A program made the position numbers and the translations under genes. A DNA stretch of 6,457 nt from Haemophilus parahaemolyticus (GTDB taxonomy: Bacteria > Pseudomonadota > Gammaproteobacteria > Enterobacterales > Pasteurellaceae), in assembly GCF_018373095.1 (NCBI RefSeq), contig NZ_JAHAHT010000101.1:1-6457 (forward strand), written 5' to 3'. Shown in pieces: positions 1-6,389 of the stretch. The number at the start of each line of letters is the position of its first letter. Position 1 is the stretch's first letter. The notes below the pieces were generated by a model. The model saw only the letters and a list, made by a program, of their open reading frames with translations. It made no database searches and was not told the DNA's origin.

Positions 1-124
1 TAAAGGCAACAAGAGAAGAAAAGACTAGTGTCATTCCTAATAATAAGTAGGTATTACGTAGCACTTTATGTGTGCTAATCAGTGATTCAGCACGTGCGTC
101 GCGATGGGCTAAACGGTTTTCCAT
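1..124 (-). CDS. yccA: YccA-like BI-1 family inner membrane protein, N-terminal part (runs off window)
   Basis: The first 41 codons of a gene that leaves the window at base 1. The start is the ATG at 122-124, preceded by a good ribosome binding site (AAAGGAG, about 6 bases upstream). The residues STHKVLRNTYLLL closely match the N-terminus of Escherichia coli YccA (STHKVLRNTYFLL), followed by a hydrophobic stretch that would be the first membrane helix. YccA is a seven-helix protein of the Bax-inhibitor-1 (UPF0005) family. In E. coli it binds the membrane protease FtsH, is a slow FtsH substrate, and modulates degradation of membrane proteins such as SecY. The gene is divergent from pgsA. The family assignment is firm for so short a piece because the match covers the conserved start of the family; the rest cannot be judged. 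Confidence 0.85.
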   Translation of the reverse strand, partial: MENRLAHRDARAESLISTHKVLRNTYLLLGMTLVFSSLVAF

Positions 125-200
125 AAGTTCTCCTTTAACTTGTTTGAAAAATGAAATATTTTCTCTTATCTATGGGCAAAGAACCATAAATTAAATGCAA

Positions 201-227
201 ATTATCTATAAATTATACGAAAGTCAA
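201..227 (-). promoter_or_regulatory. Possible promoter for the yccA-like gene
   Basis: On the minus strand a TTGACT hexamer (222-227) lies 15 bases upstream of GATAAT (201-206). A second candidate -10, TATAAT, lies at 212-217 but has no good -35. The spacing of 15 is short, so which element is used is uncertain. The region between yccA and pgsA is 166 bases of AT-rich DNA and should hold a promoter for each direction. Confidence 0.35.
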
Positions 228-246
228 TCGAAATCTACAGTGAAAA

Positions 247-252
247 TATGAT
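247..252 (+). promoter_or_regulatory. Possible -10 element for pgsA
   Basis: TATGAT at 247-252 matches five of six bases of the sigma-70 -10 consensus and would start transcription near 259, giving a leader of about 32 bases. No convincing -35 hexamer stands 16-18 bases upstream, so this is a weak call. Confidence 0.3.
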
Positions 253-290
253 ACACTTTCGCTAATAAATTTTCCCAACCTGCAAACATA

Positions 291-839
291 ATGAAACTAA
301 ACTTTCCAACCTATCTAACCCTTTTCCGTGTGGCTTTAATTCCACTTTTTGTAGTTGTTTTTTATTTGCCAATCACATATTCCCCCGAAATCACAACATT
401 CATCTTTTTTATTGCATCCATTACTGACTGGTTTGATGGCTATTTGGCAAGAAAATGGAACCAAACCACTCCACTTGGTGCATTTTTAGATCCTGTTGCG
501 GATAAAGTTTTAGTCGCAGTTGCCTTTGTTTGCGTGGTGGAATATTACCACACCTGGTGGATTACCATCCCTATCTGCATTATGATTGCTCGTGAAATTA
601 TTGTTTCTGCTTTACGTGAATGGATGGCTGAACTAGGCAAACGCACTAGCGTTGCTGTTTCTATTTGGGGAAAAATTAAAACCACTGCACAAATGTTCGC
701 TTTAGGTGGAATGCTCTGGCGACAAAGCGATTTAATGGAAACGCTTGCGTTTATTCTACTTTATATTGCAGCTGTATTAACAATTTGGTCGATGTTGCAA
801 TATCTGAAAGCCTCGAAAGGAAGTTTGTTGAAATCTTAA
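291..839 (+). CDS. pgsA: CDP-diacylglycerol--glycerol-3-phosphate 3-phosphatidyltransferase (PgsA)
   Basis: PgsA joins CDP-diacylglycerol and sn-glycerol 3-phosphate to make phosphatidylglycerophosphate and CMP, the committed step to phosphatidylglycerol and cardiolipin, in the inner membrane. The 182 residues equal the length of E. coli PgsA. The CDP-alcohol phosphotransferase signature is complete: D46, D49-G50, A53-R54, G63, D67 and D71, with the family spacing; the aspartates bind the metal ions and the CDP group. Hydrophobic segments near residues 9-28, 35-45, 73-95 and 148-168 fit a multi-helix membrane enzyme. The start (MKLNFPTYLTLFRV) aligns with the start of E. coli PgsA (MQFNIPTLLTLFRV), although no clear Shine-Dalgarno sequence precedes the ATG. 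In E. coli pgsA follows uvrC; here it stands alone, divergent from a yccA-like gene and convergent with folD. Confidence 0.97.
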   Translation: MKLNFPTYLTLFRVALIPLFVVVFYLPITYSPEITTFIFFIASITDWFDGYLARKWNQTTPLGAFLDPVADKVLVAVAFVCVVEYYHTWWITIPICIMIAREIIVSALREWMAELGKRTSVAVSIWGKIKTTAQMFALGGMLWRQSDLMETLAFILLYIAAVLTIWSMLQYLKASKGSLLKS

Positions 840-895
840 TTTCTGTTTCTGATAGCTAGAAAATGTACATAAATAGACGAAATTGTTGCTAACTA

Positions 896-937
896 AAAGT
901 GGCTTAAGTCCTTATCTTACTGGAAGGAAGCCACTTT
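896..937 (-). terminator. Hairpin between convergent pgsA and folD
   Basis: A perfect 10-base inverted repeat, AAAGTGGCTT at 896-905 and AAGCCACTTT at 928-937, surrounds a 22-base loop in which CCTT (910-913) and AAGG (924-927) can also pair. Read on the minus strand, the stem is followed by CTTTTAG, so it best fits a terminator for folD, whose stop codon is 22 bases upstream. It could also serve pgsA, but there is no T-run on the plus side. Confidence 0.6.
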
Positions 938-959
938 GAAAAATATAGATAGCAAAATA

Positions 960-1817
960 TTATGCAATGATATGTTGCTCATATGCATCCAAAGTATTTT
1001 GCATCAACATTGCAACTGTCATTGGACCAACTCCACCAGGTACTGGGGTAATAAAGTCAGCACGTTTAGAAGCCGCAGCAAAATCAACATCGCCTTTTAG
1101 TTTGCCGTCTGTACCACGGTTAATGCCTACATCAATGACAATTGCACCTTCTTTTATCCATTCGCCAGGAATAAACTCAGGTTTACCTACGGCGACAACT
1201 AAGATGTCGGCTTGGCGAATATGGCTTTCTAAATCTTGCGTAAAGCGGTGAGTCACAGTAATGGTACAACCGCCTAGTAATAATTCTAATGCCATCGGAC
1301 GACCTACAATATTAGATGCACCGACAATCACGGCGTGTTTGCCGTATAGGTTTACACTTGTGGTTTCAAGCAATTTCATTACACCATATGGAGTACAAGG
1401 GCGTAAAGTTGGAATGCGTTGGCACAAACGACCTATGTTGTAAGGATGAAAACCATCCACATCTTTATGCGGAGTAATTGCTTCGATCACTTTGGCTGAG
1501 TCAATCTGTTTTGGCAGAGGGAGTTGAACTAAGATGCCATCAATGGCGTCATTACGATTAAGTTCATCAATTAAAGAGAGTAGTTCAGATTCAGAAGTTG
1601 TTTCAGGTAAATCGTAAGATTTAGAAAAAATGCCAATTTCTTCACAACTACGACGTTTACTGCCAACATATACTTGGGAGGCAGGATCTGCACCTACTAA
1701 TATTACAGCTAAACCTGGTGCTCGCTTGCCTTGGGCAATATGTCCTGCAATTTTGGTTGCAATGTTGGCTTTAATATTTCTAGATAATTCAGTACCGGAA
1801 ATGATTTTGGCAGTCAT
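960..1817 (-). CDS. folD: Bifunctional methylenetetrahydrofolate dehydrogenase / cyclohydrolase (FolD)
   Basis: FolD oxidises 5,10-methylene-tetrahydrofolate with NADP and then hydrolyses the methenyl form to 10-formyl-tetrahydrofolate, the one-carbon donor for purines and for initiator fMet-tRNA. At 285 residues it is of normal length (E. coli 288). Catalytic positions are all present: Y50 and K54 (in VYVGSKRRSCEEIGI), Q98 (DGILVQLPLP) and D121 (KDVDGFHP). The Rossmann nucleotide-binding loop is GASNIVGRP at 166-174, and the C-terminal family signature PVPGGVGPMT is at 258-267. The ATG at 1815-1817 has a strong ribosome binding site, AAGGAGAG (1821-1828 on the minus strand). The gene is monocistronic, divergent from the tRNA genes and convergent with pgsA. 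Its promoter carries a likely PurR operator, which would tie its expression to purine supply. Confidence 0.98.
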   Translation of the reverse strand: MTAKIISGTELSRNIKANIATKIAGHIAQGKRAPGLAVILVGADPASQVYVGSKRRSCEEIGIFSKSYDLPETTSESELLSLIDELNRNDAIDGILVQLPLPKQIDSAKVIEAITPHKDVDGFHPYNIGRLCQRIPTLRPCTPYGVMKLLETTSVNLYGKHAVIVGASNIVGRPMALELLLGGCTITVTHRFTQDLESHIRQADILVVAVGKPEFIPGEWIKEGAIVIDVGINRGTDGKLKGDVDFAAASKRADFITPVPGGVGPMTVAMLMQNTLDAYEQHIIA

Positions 1818-1841
1818 AAACTCTCCTTGGATGAGATTGTA

Positions 1842-1871
1842 ATGATACGAAAACGTTTGCTATTCTCGCAA
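1842..1871 (-). promoter_or_regulatory. folD promoter
   Basis: On the minus strand TTGCGA (1866-1871, four of six matches to the -35 consensus) lies 18 bases upstream of TATCAT (1842-1847, five of six matches to -10). This predicts a start near 1835 and a leader of about 18 bases that includes the strong ribosome binding site. The spacer is almost filled by the PurR-like operator. A run of eight adenines (1870-1877, thymines on the coding strand) sits directly upstream. Confidence 0.5.
1847..1862. promoter_or_regulatory. PurR-like operator in the folD promoter
   Basis: The 16-mer ACGAAAACGTTTGCTA matches the E. coli PurR consensus ACGCAAACGTTTGCGT at 13 of 16 positions and keeps the central AAACGTTT. 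It lies between the predicted -35 and -10 of folD, where a bound repressor would block RNA polymerase. PurR is a LacI-family repressor that binds with hypoxanthine or guanine and controls purine and one-carbon genes such as glyA. That PurR acts here is an inference from the site alone. Confidence 0.6.
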
Positions 1872-1948
1872 AAAAAAGACCTTTTGATAAGTAAATTTTA
1901 ATAAACGGATAAAACTCAAGCATTTAATAGAAAAATTTAGATTTTTAT

Positions 1949-1976
1949 TTGACAAGATAAACCATCTCTTTATAAT
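1949..1976 (+). promoter_or_regulatory. Consensus sigma-70 promoter of the tRNA-Pro/tRNA-Arg operon
   Basis: TTGACA (1949-1954) and TATAAT (1971-1976) are both perfect consensus hexamers, separated by 16 bases, with transcription expected to start near 1983, a few bases before the mature tRNA-Pro. The upstream 50 bases are nearly all A and T, which suits an UP element. Such strength is usual for stable RNA genes. No GC-rich discriminator typical of stringently controlled promoters is visible. Confidence 0.85.
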
Positions 1977-1989
1977 AGACATCAATTAT

Positions 1990-2066
1990 CGGCGAGTAGC
2001 GCAGCTTGGTAGCGCAACTGGTTTGGGACCAGTGGGTCGTAGGTTCAAATCCTATCTCGCCGACCA
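1990..2066 (+). tRNA. tRNA-Pro(UGG)
   Basis: A 77-base cloverleaf. The acceptor stem CGGCGAG pairs with CTCGCCG (2056-2062), followed by an encoded ACCA. The anticodon stem ACTGG/CCAGT encloses the loop TTTGGGA with anticodon TGG at 2024-2026. The T-arm contains GTTCAAAT. The C at base 1 opposite G72 and the discriminator A73 are typical of bacterial proline tRNAs. The UGG anticodon can read most or all proline codons. It is the first gene of a two-tRNA operon. Confidence 0.97.
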
Positions 2067-2116
2067 CTCTTTTTTAATTTCAGAAAATCCTTTTTTAAAT
2101 AATTATCTTTAATAAT

Positions 2117-2193
<77 letters not shown>

Positions 2194-2219
2194 TTAAAAG
2201 TCTTATAAATCAATATGTT

Positions 2220-2245
2220 ACCATTAAAAATGGTGTTTTCTTTCT
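2220..2245 (+). terminator. Rho-independent terminator of the tRNA operon
   Basis: ACCATT (2220-2225) and AATGGT (2229-2234) form a short stem with a three-base loop, followed by GTTTTCTTTC. The stem is weak (six pairs, three of them A-T or T-A), but its position 26 bases after tRNA-Arg and its T-rich tail fit a terminator. Confidence 0.55.
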
Positions 2246-2265
2246 ATTTCTAGTTTATGATCGTG

Positions 2266-2394
2266 TCAAAATTGTGTCGTAAATTTTATGCTACCTGCGT
2301 GTGCCATTAAATGGTCTGCATTTAAGTGAGAGTATTTTTTACCATTTCTAATGTTTCCCTCTCTGATTATGTAGTAATTGAATCGTTTTGTCAT
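2266..2394 (-). pseudogene. Probable C-terminal remnant of a tyrosine recombinase (phage-type integrase)
   Basis: A 42-codon frame from ATG at 2392-2394 to TGA at 2266-2268. Residues 13-30 read GNIRNGKKYSHLNADHLM. This resembles, in content and spacing, the end of the catalytic domain of tyrosine recombinases, where a stretch like SNIxxTxxYAHLxPEHL carries the nucleophilic tyrosine; here that would be Y21. The tail after it (ending KFTTQF) is polar, as in many island integrases. The Arg-His-Arg part of the active site is absent, so this can only be a remnant. It lies directly downstream of tRNA-Arg, a favoured integrase target, and reads toward it. The ATG overlaps the stop of the neighbouring transposase relic (ATGA), probably by chance at a deletion joint. 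The match is by eye and short, so the assignment is tentative. Confidence 0.45.
2301..2311 (+). repeat. 11-bp direct repeat, copy 2 (inside the integrase-like remnant)
   Basis: GTGCCATTAAA repeats the tRNA-Arg 3' end and lies within the last codons of the integrase-like frame. Both copies are also preceded by GCGT, with an extra GT in this one. It may be a trace of the attachment core or a coincidence. Confidence 0.4.
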
Positions 2395-2828
2395 TTAGGA
2401 TTTAGTATTTCTGAACGTTCATTTAAAAATGTATGATGCTTTTTCTTCCAGTCATATATTTTTAAATAAAATTCATTTTTAGCACTTGTTTTTAATGTTT
2501 TAATAATACTTTTTAATTCTCTTCCTGCAGGTGATTGATGTTTTTTTCTTAATGCTCTCATTACTATCGAAATAAGATGAAATTGGCACATTTGAGTAGG
2601 TGTATTAAAAAGCTCTTTTAGCAATCCTCTACGTCCATCGCAGGTAATAGATTAAATTACATAGTCTTTTTCTCTTAGGCGATTGAGTACTTTCTTGTAA
2701 TAAATATCTTTTTCTGTTTTAACAATTTGATGATAAACCACTTTTGTTGAACGGCTATCAATAAAGACCATTATGCCAAGATCTTGATGAAAAAATGTAG
2801 TATCAATGATAAGTTTAAAGATTAATTT
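2391..2828 (-). pseudogene. Decayed insertion-sequence transposase (DDE type, C-x2-H motif)
   Basis: One minus-strand frame, broken by a TAA at 2652-2654, still reads as a transposase core. In order it shows LIIDTTFFHQDLGIMVFID (first catalytic Asp region), RSTKVVYHQIVKTEKD, then SITCDGRRGLLKELF (second Asp) and TQMCQFH. The last is the C-x2-H signature that lies between the second Asp and the Glu in IS256/MuDR-like transposases. It ends at NERSEILNPK with TGA at 2391-2393, before the region of the third catalytic residue. The internal TAA is probably a CAA-to-TAA change, since VIQSITCDGRRG would fit. A further in-frame TAA lies at 2829-2831, and the N-terminal DNA-binding region is missing. 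No terminal inverted repeats were found. It cannot encode an active enzyme. The exact IS family is not settled. Confidence 0.75.
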
Positions 2829-2864
2829 TTAGGCGAGTTTAATGTGCTTTTTGCCCTTTTTAGC

Positions 2865-3377
2865 TTAAATTTTTTGATATGACAACATCAACAATGTTCG
2901 CCATTTGTTATTATTCTGTTCATCTTTTCCCATATTGGCAATATTAGGGAAACGTCCCCACTGCTCAAAACCGTGCTTAAACATTAAATTCTGGCTTACT
3001 TGGTTCATTTCAAAAACATACGCCATTAAGGTGTTAATCTGATAATTTAACATTTCGGCTTGCATAAATTCAATGATTTTTGAGCCGTAGCCCTTGCCTT
3101 TCGCATTTGCATCTAAGTAAATGCTAATCTCAGAAGTATGGACAAAAGCAGGACGCTCATAAAAGGGAGAAAAACTAAACCAACCTGCGATGCCTGTTTC
3201 ATCTTCCACCGTCCAGATCGGATATTTCGTACTTGAAAGATGGAAATCAAACCACGCGCGGCGATTTTCTGTGTTGGTTAATTCAAGATCCGCTGTAATT
3301 TGATGGGTTGGGATGGCTTGGTTGTAAATATTTAAAATCGTTTGGAAATCAGCTTCTGTTGATTTTCTGATCTGCAT
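2865..3377 (-). CDS. GNAT family N-acetyltransferase, phosphinothricin-acetyltransferase-like
   Basis: A 170-residue protein of the GNAT fold, which moves acetyl from acetyl-CoA to an amine. It opens with MQIRKSTEADFQTILNIYNQAI, as in the PAT/MnaT (YncA) subgroup. Residues 83-101 (EISIYLDANAKGKGYGSKI) are motif A, with the pyrophosphate-binding loop K93-G94-K95-G96-Y97-G98. E83 sits where PAT-type enzymes have a catalytic glutamate. N125 and the F133-K-H-G-F137 block fit motif B. Relatives acetylate phosphinothricin, methionine sulfoximine or similar amino acids; the real substrate here is unknown. The ATG at 3375-3377 follows AAAAGGACAG, a fair ribosome binding site. It starts 45 bases after the narQ stop and is probably the last gene of that operon. 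Downstream lies the transposase relic, in the same frame beyond the stop. Confidence 0.85.
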   Translation of the reverse strand: MQIRKSTEADFQTILNIYNQAIPTHQITADLELTNTENRRAWFDFHLSSTKYPIWTVEDETGIAGWFSFSPFYERPAFVHTSEISIYLDANAKGKGYGSKIIEFMQAEMLNYQINTLMAYVFEMNQVSQNLMFKHGFEQWGRFPNIANMGKDEQNNNKWRTLLMLSYQKI

Positions 3378-3410
3378 TTTCTGTCCTTTTGCAAAATAGT
3401 TGAATTTTTT

Positions 3411-3420
3411 GACCGCTTAT
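3411..3420 (-). other. Near-match to the Actinobacillus-type DNA uptake signal
   Basis: In the narQ-GNAT gap the minus strand reads ATAAGCGGTC followed by AAAAAATT. The Apl-type uptake signal of Pasteurellaceae has the core ACAAGCGGT, often followed by C and an A/T-rich tail, so one core base differs. AAGCGGT also occurs at 1243-1249 and 5442-5448. A single site is weak evidence of function, but it helps place the organism. Confidence 0.35.
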
Positions 3421-3422
3421 CA

Positions 3423-5135
3423 TTAGCGTTGCCCCAACATATTGGGTAATACGACCATTACTTGAAAACCGCCTTCTGGACGATTGCGGAAATTTAATTC
3501 ACCGTGCAGTTCAGCAGCTCGCTCGTTCATTATGGTGAGTCCGTAATGCCCTTCAGGTTCTAAAATAGTTTCAACGCCTTTGCCGTTGTCTTGGATAATC
3601 AAATAATGTTCGCCGTCTGCATTGGTATCTGCAATTACGTCAATTTCGGTTGCATCAGCGTGTTTAATCGCATTGATGACTGCTTCACGGGTAATTTGCA
3701 GCACGTGTACTTGCTCTTGGGCGTTAAACATCAGCGAAGGCAGTTTGCAATGTAAACGAATTTTAGCTGGCGTGCGAGCGCGTAAAGTATCCAGCATTCG
3801 TTCTAATGCACTGGTCAAATTGGATTCTTCAATGGTTAAGCGGAAAGTTGAAAGTAGCTCTCGTAATTGGCTATAGGCATCGTTCAACGCTTTTTCTAAA
3901 TCATTTAAAATATCCGCTTGTTTTTGCCAATCTTGAGCTGTTTCGCCATTACGTTTGAGTAGGCTTAACTGGATTTTAAAAAAAGTGAGTGATTGCGCCA
4001 ATGAGTCGTGTAATTCTCTAGCAATAATTGACCGCTCTTCCATAAGAATAAGCTGCTGTTGTTGCTTATGATTTTTTACGACATAAATACTTCGCCCAAT
4101 CATTTCAGACACGCTTTGAAGTAAACGCTCATCAGGGCAAAGTAACGAAGGTTTCCAACGTAACATCGCAACTTTTTCATTTTCAATTGCAATTTCGTGT
4201 TGTTGCCAGTGGCTTGAAAGCAAATCTTGGTCAATCTTAACATTCCAATAATCTGCCCCATAAACTTCGATCGCAATGCCTTTAAGCTGTTCATTATCTA
4301 GTACAGTTTCCAACACTTGATGCAAAAGTGCTTTACTAATGGGTTTAGAAGTCAAAATTTGCGAGCAGTGATAAAGCACCATAATAGAACGGTTTACCGC
4401 AGTTAGGCGACGTGTCTTATCTGCCACTTTTTCTTCAAGTGAGTTATACAGTTTTTCCAATTCGCTTGCCATTTGGGTAAAGGTTTTTGACAATACACCC
4501 AGTTCATTTGGTTCATTAATTGCCAATTCAACGTGGTTAAAATCCTCTTTTTGAATTTGTTGGCTGGCAAGCAAAAGCTGATCAAGATGGCGAATAATAC
4601 GGCGGCGAGTATACCACACACCATAATAGGCAAGAGCGATAATAAGCAGCATCGAAATCGCAATCACGCCAATCGCAATCATCAATTTCAGTTCAGCAAA
4701 TTCCTGTAAGTTCTTCACAAAAGTATCGATCTCGTCGACATAATACTCAATATTACTGAGATATTGCTGTTTATCTTGTGTTTCGATATAGGTCGCCATT
4801 TGAGACCAATGTTCTTTGAGATTTTGATAACCTTGAGTTACCTTTTTAGGGGCACAGTCAGAATGCAATTCCTCATATAATGCATTCAGGCTAGCTTGAT
4901 ATTCTGCTAAACGTGAACTGCGAATTTCGGGGTGATACTCCATTTCGTGCAAAAAACGGTAACTTTGATAACGCAATGAACCTGCCACGTTAATCAACCG
5001 TGCATCTGCGTGATTGCTCCACATAATACCTAGAGAAATGCCGCTAATCAGCGTCGCAAAAGCAATGATGGTGAAGAAATAAAGCCCGATACGACGGGCA
5101 ATGGAATTTTTAGGATTAACGACAAAAGTGTTCAT
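3423..5135 (-). CDS. narQ: Nitrate/nitrite sensor histidine kinase NarQ
   Basis: NarQ is an inner-membrane sensor that detects periplasmic nitrate and nitrite and phosphorylates NarP (or NarL). The 570 residues compare with 566 in E. coli. Order of parts: membrane helix about 17-39; periplasmic helical sensor about 40-148, with the nitrate-binding P-box INVAGSLRYQSYR (48-60), whose R55 corresponds to E. coli R50; membrane helix about 151-175; HAMP linker about 176-230; coiled coil and signalling helix; central GAF-like module about 250-355; HisKA_3 domain with phospho-acceptor H376 (IARELHDSLAQSL); HATPase with N-box E484 to N488 and G-box D516-G518-G520, then GHYGLTIMNERA. All key residues are kept. 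The ATG at 5133-5135 lies 18 bases after the preceding phosphatase stop and has only a poor ribosome binding site, so translation may be coupled. Haemophilus has NarQ-NarP without NarX-NarL. No partner regulator is in the window. Confidence 0.96.
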   Translation of the reverse strand: MNTFVVNPKNSIARRIGLYFFTIIAFATLISGISLGIMWSNHADARLINVAGSLRYQSYRFLHEMEYHPEIRSSRLAEYQASLNALYEELHSDCAPKKVTQGYQNLKEHWSQMATYIETQDKQQYLSNIEYYVDEIDTFVKNLQEFAELKLMIAIGVIAISMLLIIALAYYGVWYTRRRIIRHLDQLLLASQQIQKEDFNHVELAINEPNELGVLSKTFTQMASELEKLYNSLEEKVADKTRRLTAVNRSIMVLYHCSQILTSKPISKALLHQVLETVLDNEQLKGIAIEVYGADYWNVKIDQDLLSSHWQQHEIAIENEKVAMLRWKPSLLCPDERLLQSVSEMIGRSIYVVKNHKQQQQLILMEERSIIARELHDSLAQSLTFFKIQLSLLKRNGETAQDWQKQADILNDLEKALNDAYSQLRELLSTFRLTIEESNLTSALERMLDTLRARTPAKIRLHCKLPSLMFNAQEQVHVLQITREAVINAIKHADATEIDVIADTNADGEHYLIIQDNGKGVETILEPEGHYGLTIMNERAAELHGELNFRNRPEGGFQVMVVLPNMLGQR

Positions 5136-5153
5136 CAGAGTATCGTGAGTTGA

Positions 5154-5972
5154 TTAAAGTTGGAATAATTTAGTGAGTTCTTCGGAGATGCTATTTTCAC
5201 TGTTCGAACCAATAGTTTTATCCGCTTTTTGCTGTACTTCTTTTTCAGAATCGCCCATTGCGATACCGAGTCCAACTAATTGCAACATAGAAATATCGTT
5301 AAAATTATCACCAAAAGCAACCACTTGAGCAGGATCAATACCTTCACGTTCAAGTAATTTTGCCAACATCGCTCCTTTGCTGTTACCCGCTGCAGTAATA
5401 TCGGCACGGTCAACCCAAGACCATTCAGGGCTCACTTGATCAAGCGGTAGAGTATCAACAAACTTTTGCATTTTAGCTAAATCAGGATCGCTAATTAACA
5501 CTTTCCAAACGGTTGTACCATTATCAATCTCTTTTTGGAATTTTTCCACTTGATGCACATCAGGACGCACGTTTTCAGGGCACGAGTCCACCCATTTTTG
5601 TAGCTTAACAAAATGCGGGTTAAGTGCTTCGTAGGTCATTGCATCACGGAAATAGACAGAAACGTGGATATCTTCTTCTTGAGCATTGTTAATCAGCATT
5701 GAAGCTAATTCAGGTGTGAGAGGATTGCTTTCCAACACATCATCTTTTTGGAAATCGTAGAGGTAAGTACCGTTACAACAAACTACAGGGGTATCTAAAT
5801 TCATTTCAGCGTAGTAAGGACGAACCGCTGTGTGGTGGCGACCTGTTACAAAATAGACTTTTATACCTTTTTCTCTTGCTTTTTGAATAGCCTGTTTACT
5901 TGATTCCAAAATGGTTGCGTTTGGGGAGAGAAGAGTGCCGTCTAAATCAAAGGCAATGGCTTGATATTGCAT
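5154..5972 (-). CDS. ybhA: Cof-type HAD-IIB phosphatase, YbhA-like (pyridoxal phosphate phosphatase)
   Basis: A cytoplasmic HAD hydrolase of 272 residues, the same length as E. coli YbhA, and similar throughout: FDLDGTLLSP at the start, VTGRHH, CCNGTYLYD, EWSW and VAFGDNFNDISML. Catalytic residues: nucleophile D9 and acid/base D11 (motif I), T43 (motif II), K199 (motif III, GNSKG), D222 and D226 (motif IV, GDNFND). The C2B cap lies about 85-190. E. coli YbhA dephosphorylates pyridoxal 5'-phosphate and some sugar phosphates in vitro. The specificity of this protein is inferred from similarity, and HAD-IIB enzymes are broad. The ATG at 5970-5972 follows TAAGGAAC, a good ribosome binding site. 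It is the first gene of the apparent operon with narQ and the acetyltransferase, behind a near-consensus promoter. Confidence 0.88.
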   Translation of the reverse strand: MQYQAIAFDLDGTLLSPNATILESSKQAIQKAREKGIKVYFVTGRHHTAVRPYYAEMNLDTPVVCCNGTYLYDFQKDDVLESNPLTPELASMLINNAQEEDIHVSVYFRDAMTYEALNPHFVKLQKWVDSCPENVRPDVHQVEKFQKEIDNGTTVWKVLISDPDLAKMQKFVDTLPLDQVSPEWSWVDRADITAAGNSKGAMLAKLLEREGIDPAQVVAFGDNFNDISMLQLVGLGIAMGDSEKEVQQKADKTIGSNSENSISEELTKLFQL

Positions 5973-6026
5973 AAAAGTTCCTTAAAAGTGTAAGAATAAG
6001 ATATTAGGTTGAATTTAATACATTGT

Positions 6027-6055
6027 TTTATATTATTTAACGTTTGGATTGTCAA
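6027..6055 (-). promoter_or_regulatory. Promoter of the ybhA-narQ-GNAT operon
   Basis: On the minus strand a perfect TTGACA (6050-6055) lies 17 bases upstream of TATAAA (6027-6032, five of six). Transcription would start near 6020, giving a leader of about 48 bases. No FNR box or NarP-type heptamer was recognised, so nothing here suggests anaerobic or nitrate control of narQ. Confidence 0.7.
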
Positions 6056-6089
6056 ACTCAGTTCAATAAATTTTATAAATAAGCATGTT

Positions 6090-6389
6090 TTATCTCATAA
6101 ACACCGACACTGATTCCAAATGCCCTGTATGCGGAAACATATCAATCATTGCCGATTTTGCTAATTTATAGCCGGCTTGAATCAGTTTTTCGGCATCTCG
6201 AACCAAAGTGGCTGGATTGCAAGAGACATAAACAATACGCTCAGGATTGAGTTCGCATAAGTGATCTAAGGCAAATAGTGCACCGTTGCGAGCAGGATCT
6301 AATAACACTTTATTGAACGGTTCTGTTACCCAAGGCTGATCGGCGAAGCGTTCATCTATGTTTGAGTCGAATAACTTGAAAAAATGGGA
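6090..6389 (-). pseudogene. rlmD: 3' fragment of rlmD, 23S rRNA (uracil-1939-C5)-methyltransferase
   Basis: RlmD (RumA) uses S-adenosylmethionine to methylate U1939 of 23S rRNA. Only about the last quarter of the protein is here. The visible frame reads through NIDERFADQPW, FNKVLLDPARNGA and IVYVSCNPATLVRDAEKLI to DMFPHTGHLESVSVFMR and a TAA at 6090-6092. LLDPAR and SCNP are conserved motifs of the TrmA/RlmC/RlmD family; the Cys codon at 6219-6221 is the catalytic nucleophile (C389 in E. coli). The closing HTGHLES block matches E. coli RlmD. Going upstream, the frame hits TAA at 6390-6392, and no other frame beyond restores RlmD, so the SAM-binding, TRAM and iron-sulfur regions are absent. 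A GTG at 6306-6308 is not a real start. Either the gene is truncated by a rearrangement or the last bases of the window are misassembled. Identity is secure; status as a pseudogene is not. Confidence 0.85.

Noticed and set aside
967..1842. Plus-strand open frames opposite folD
   Set aside because: They lie wholly or mostly antisense to folD, whose motifs are complete, and their translations show no recognisable domain.
2294..2317. Short palindrome around CCATTAAATGG as an operator or terminator
   Set aside because: It is only a few bases, lacks a T-run, and falls within the integrase-like frame, so nothing supports a function.
3622..3876. Plus-strand open frame opposite narQ
   Set aside because: It is antisense to the kinase domain coding region and has no ribosome binding site or recognisable product.
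4100..4663. Two minus-strand frames (4100-4294 and 4403-4663) overlapping narQ in another frame
   Set aside because: They are out-of-frame readings of narQ; the narQ frame is continuous and carries all expected domains.
6061..6089. AT-rich imperfect inverted repeat after the rlmD stop as a terminator
   Set aside because: It consists only of A/T pairs with no GC stem, and overlaps the upstream part of the ybhA promoter region, so a terminator call is not supported.
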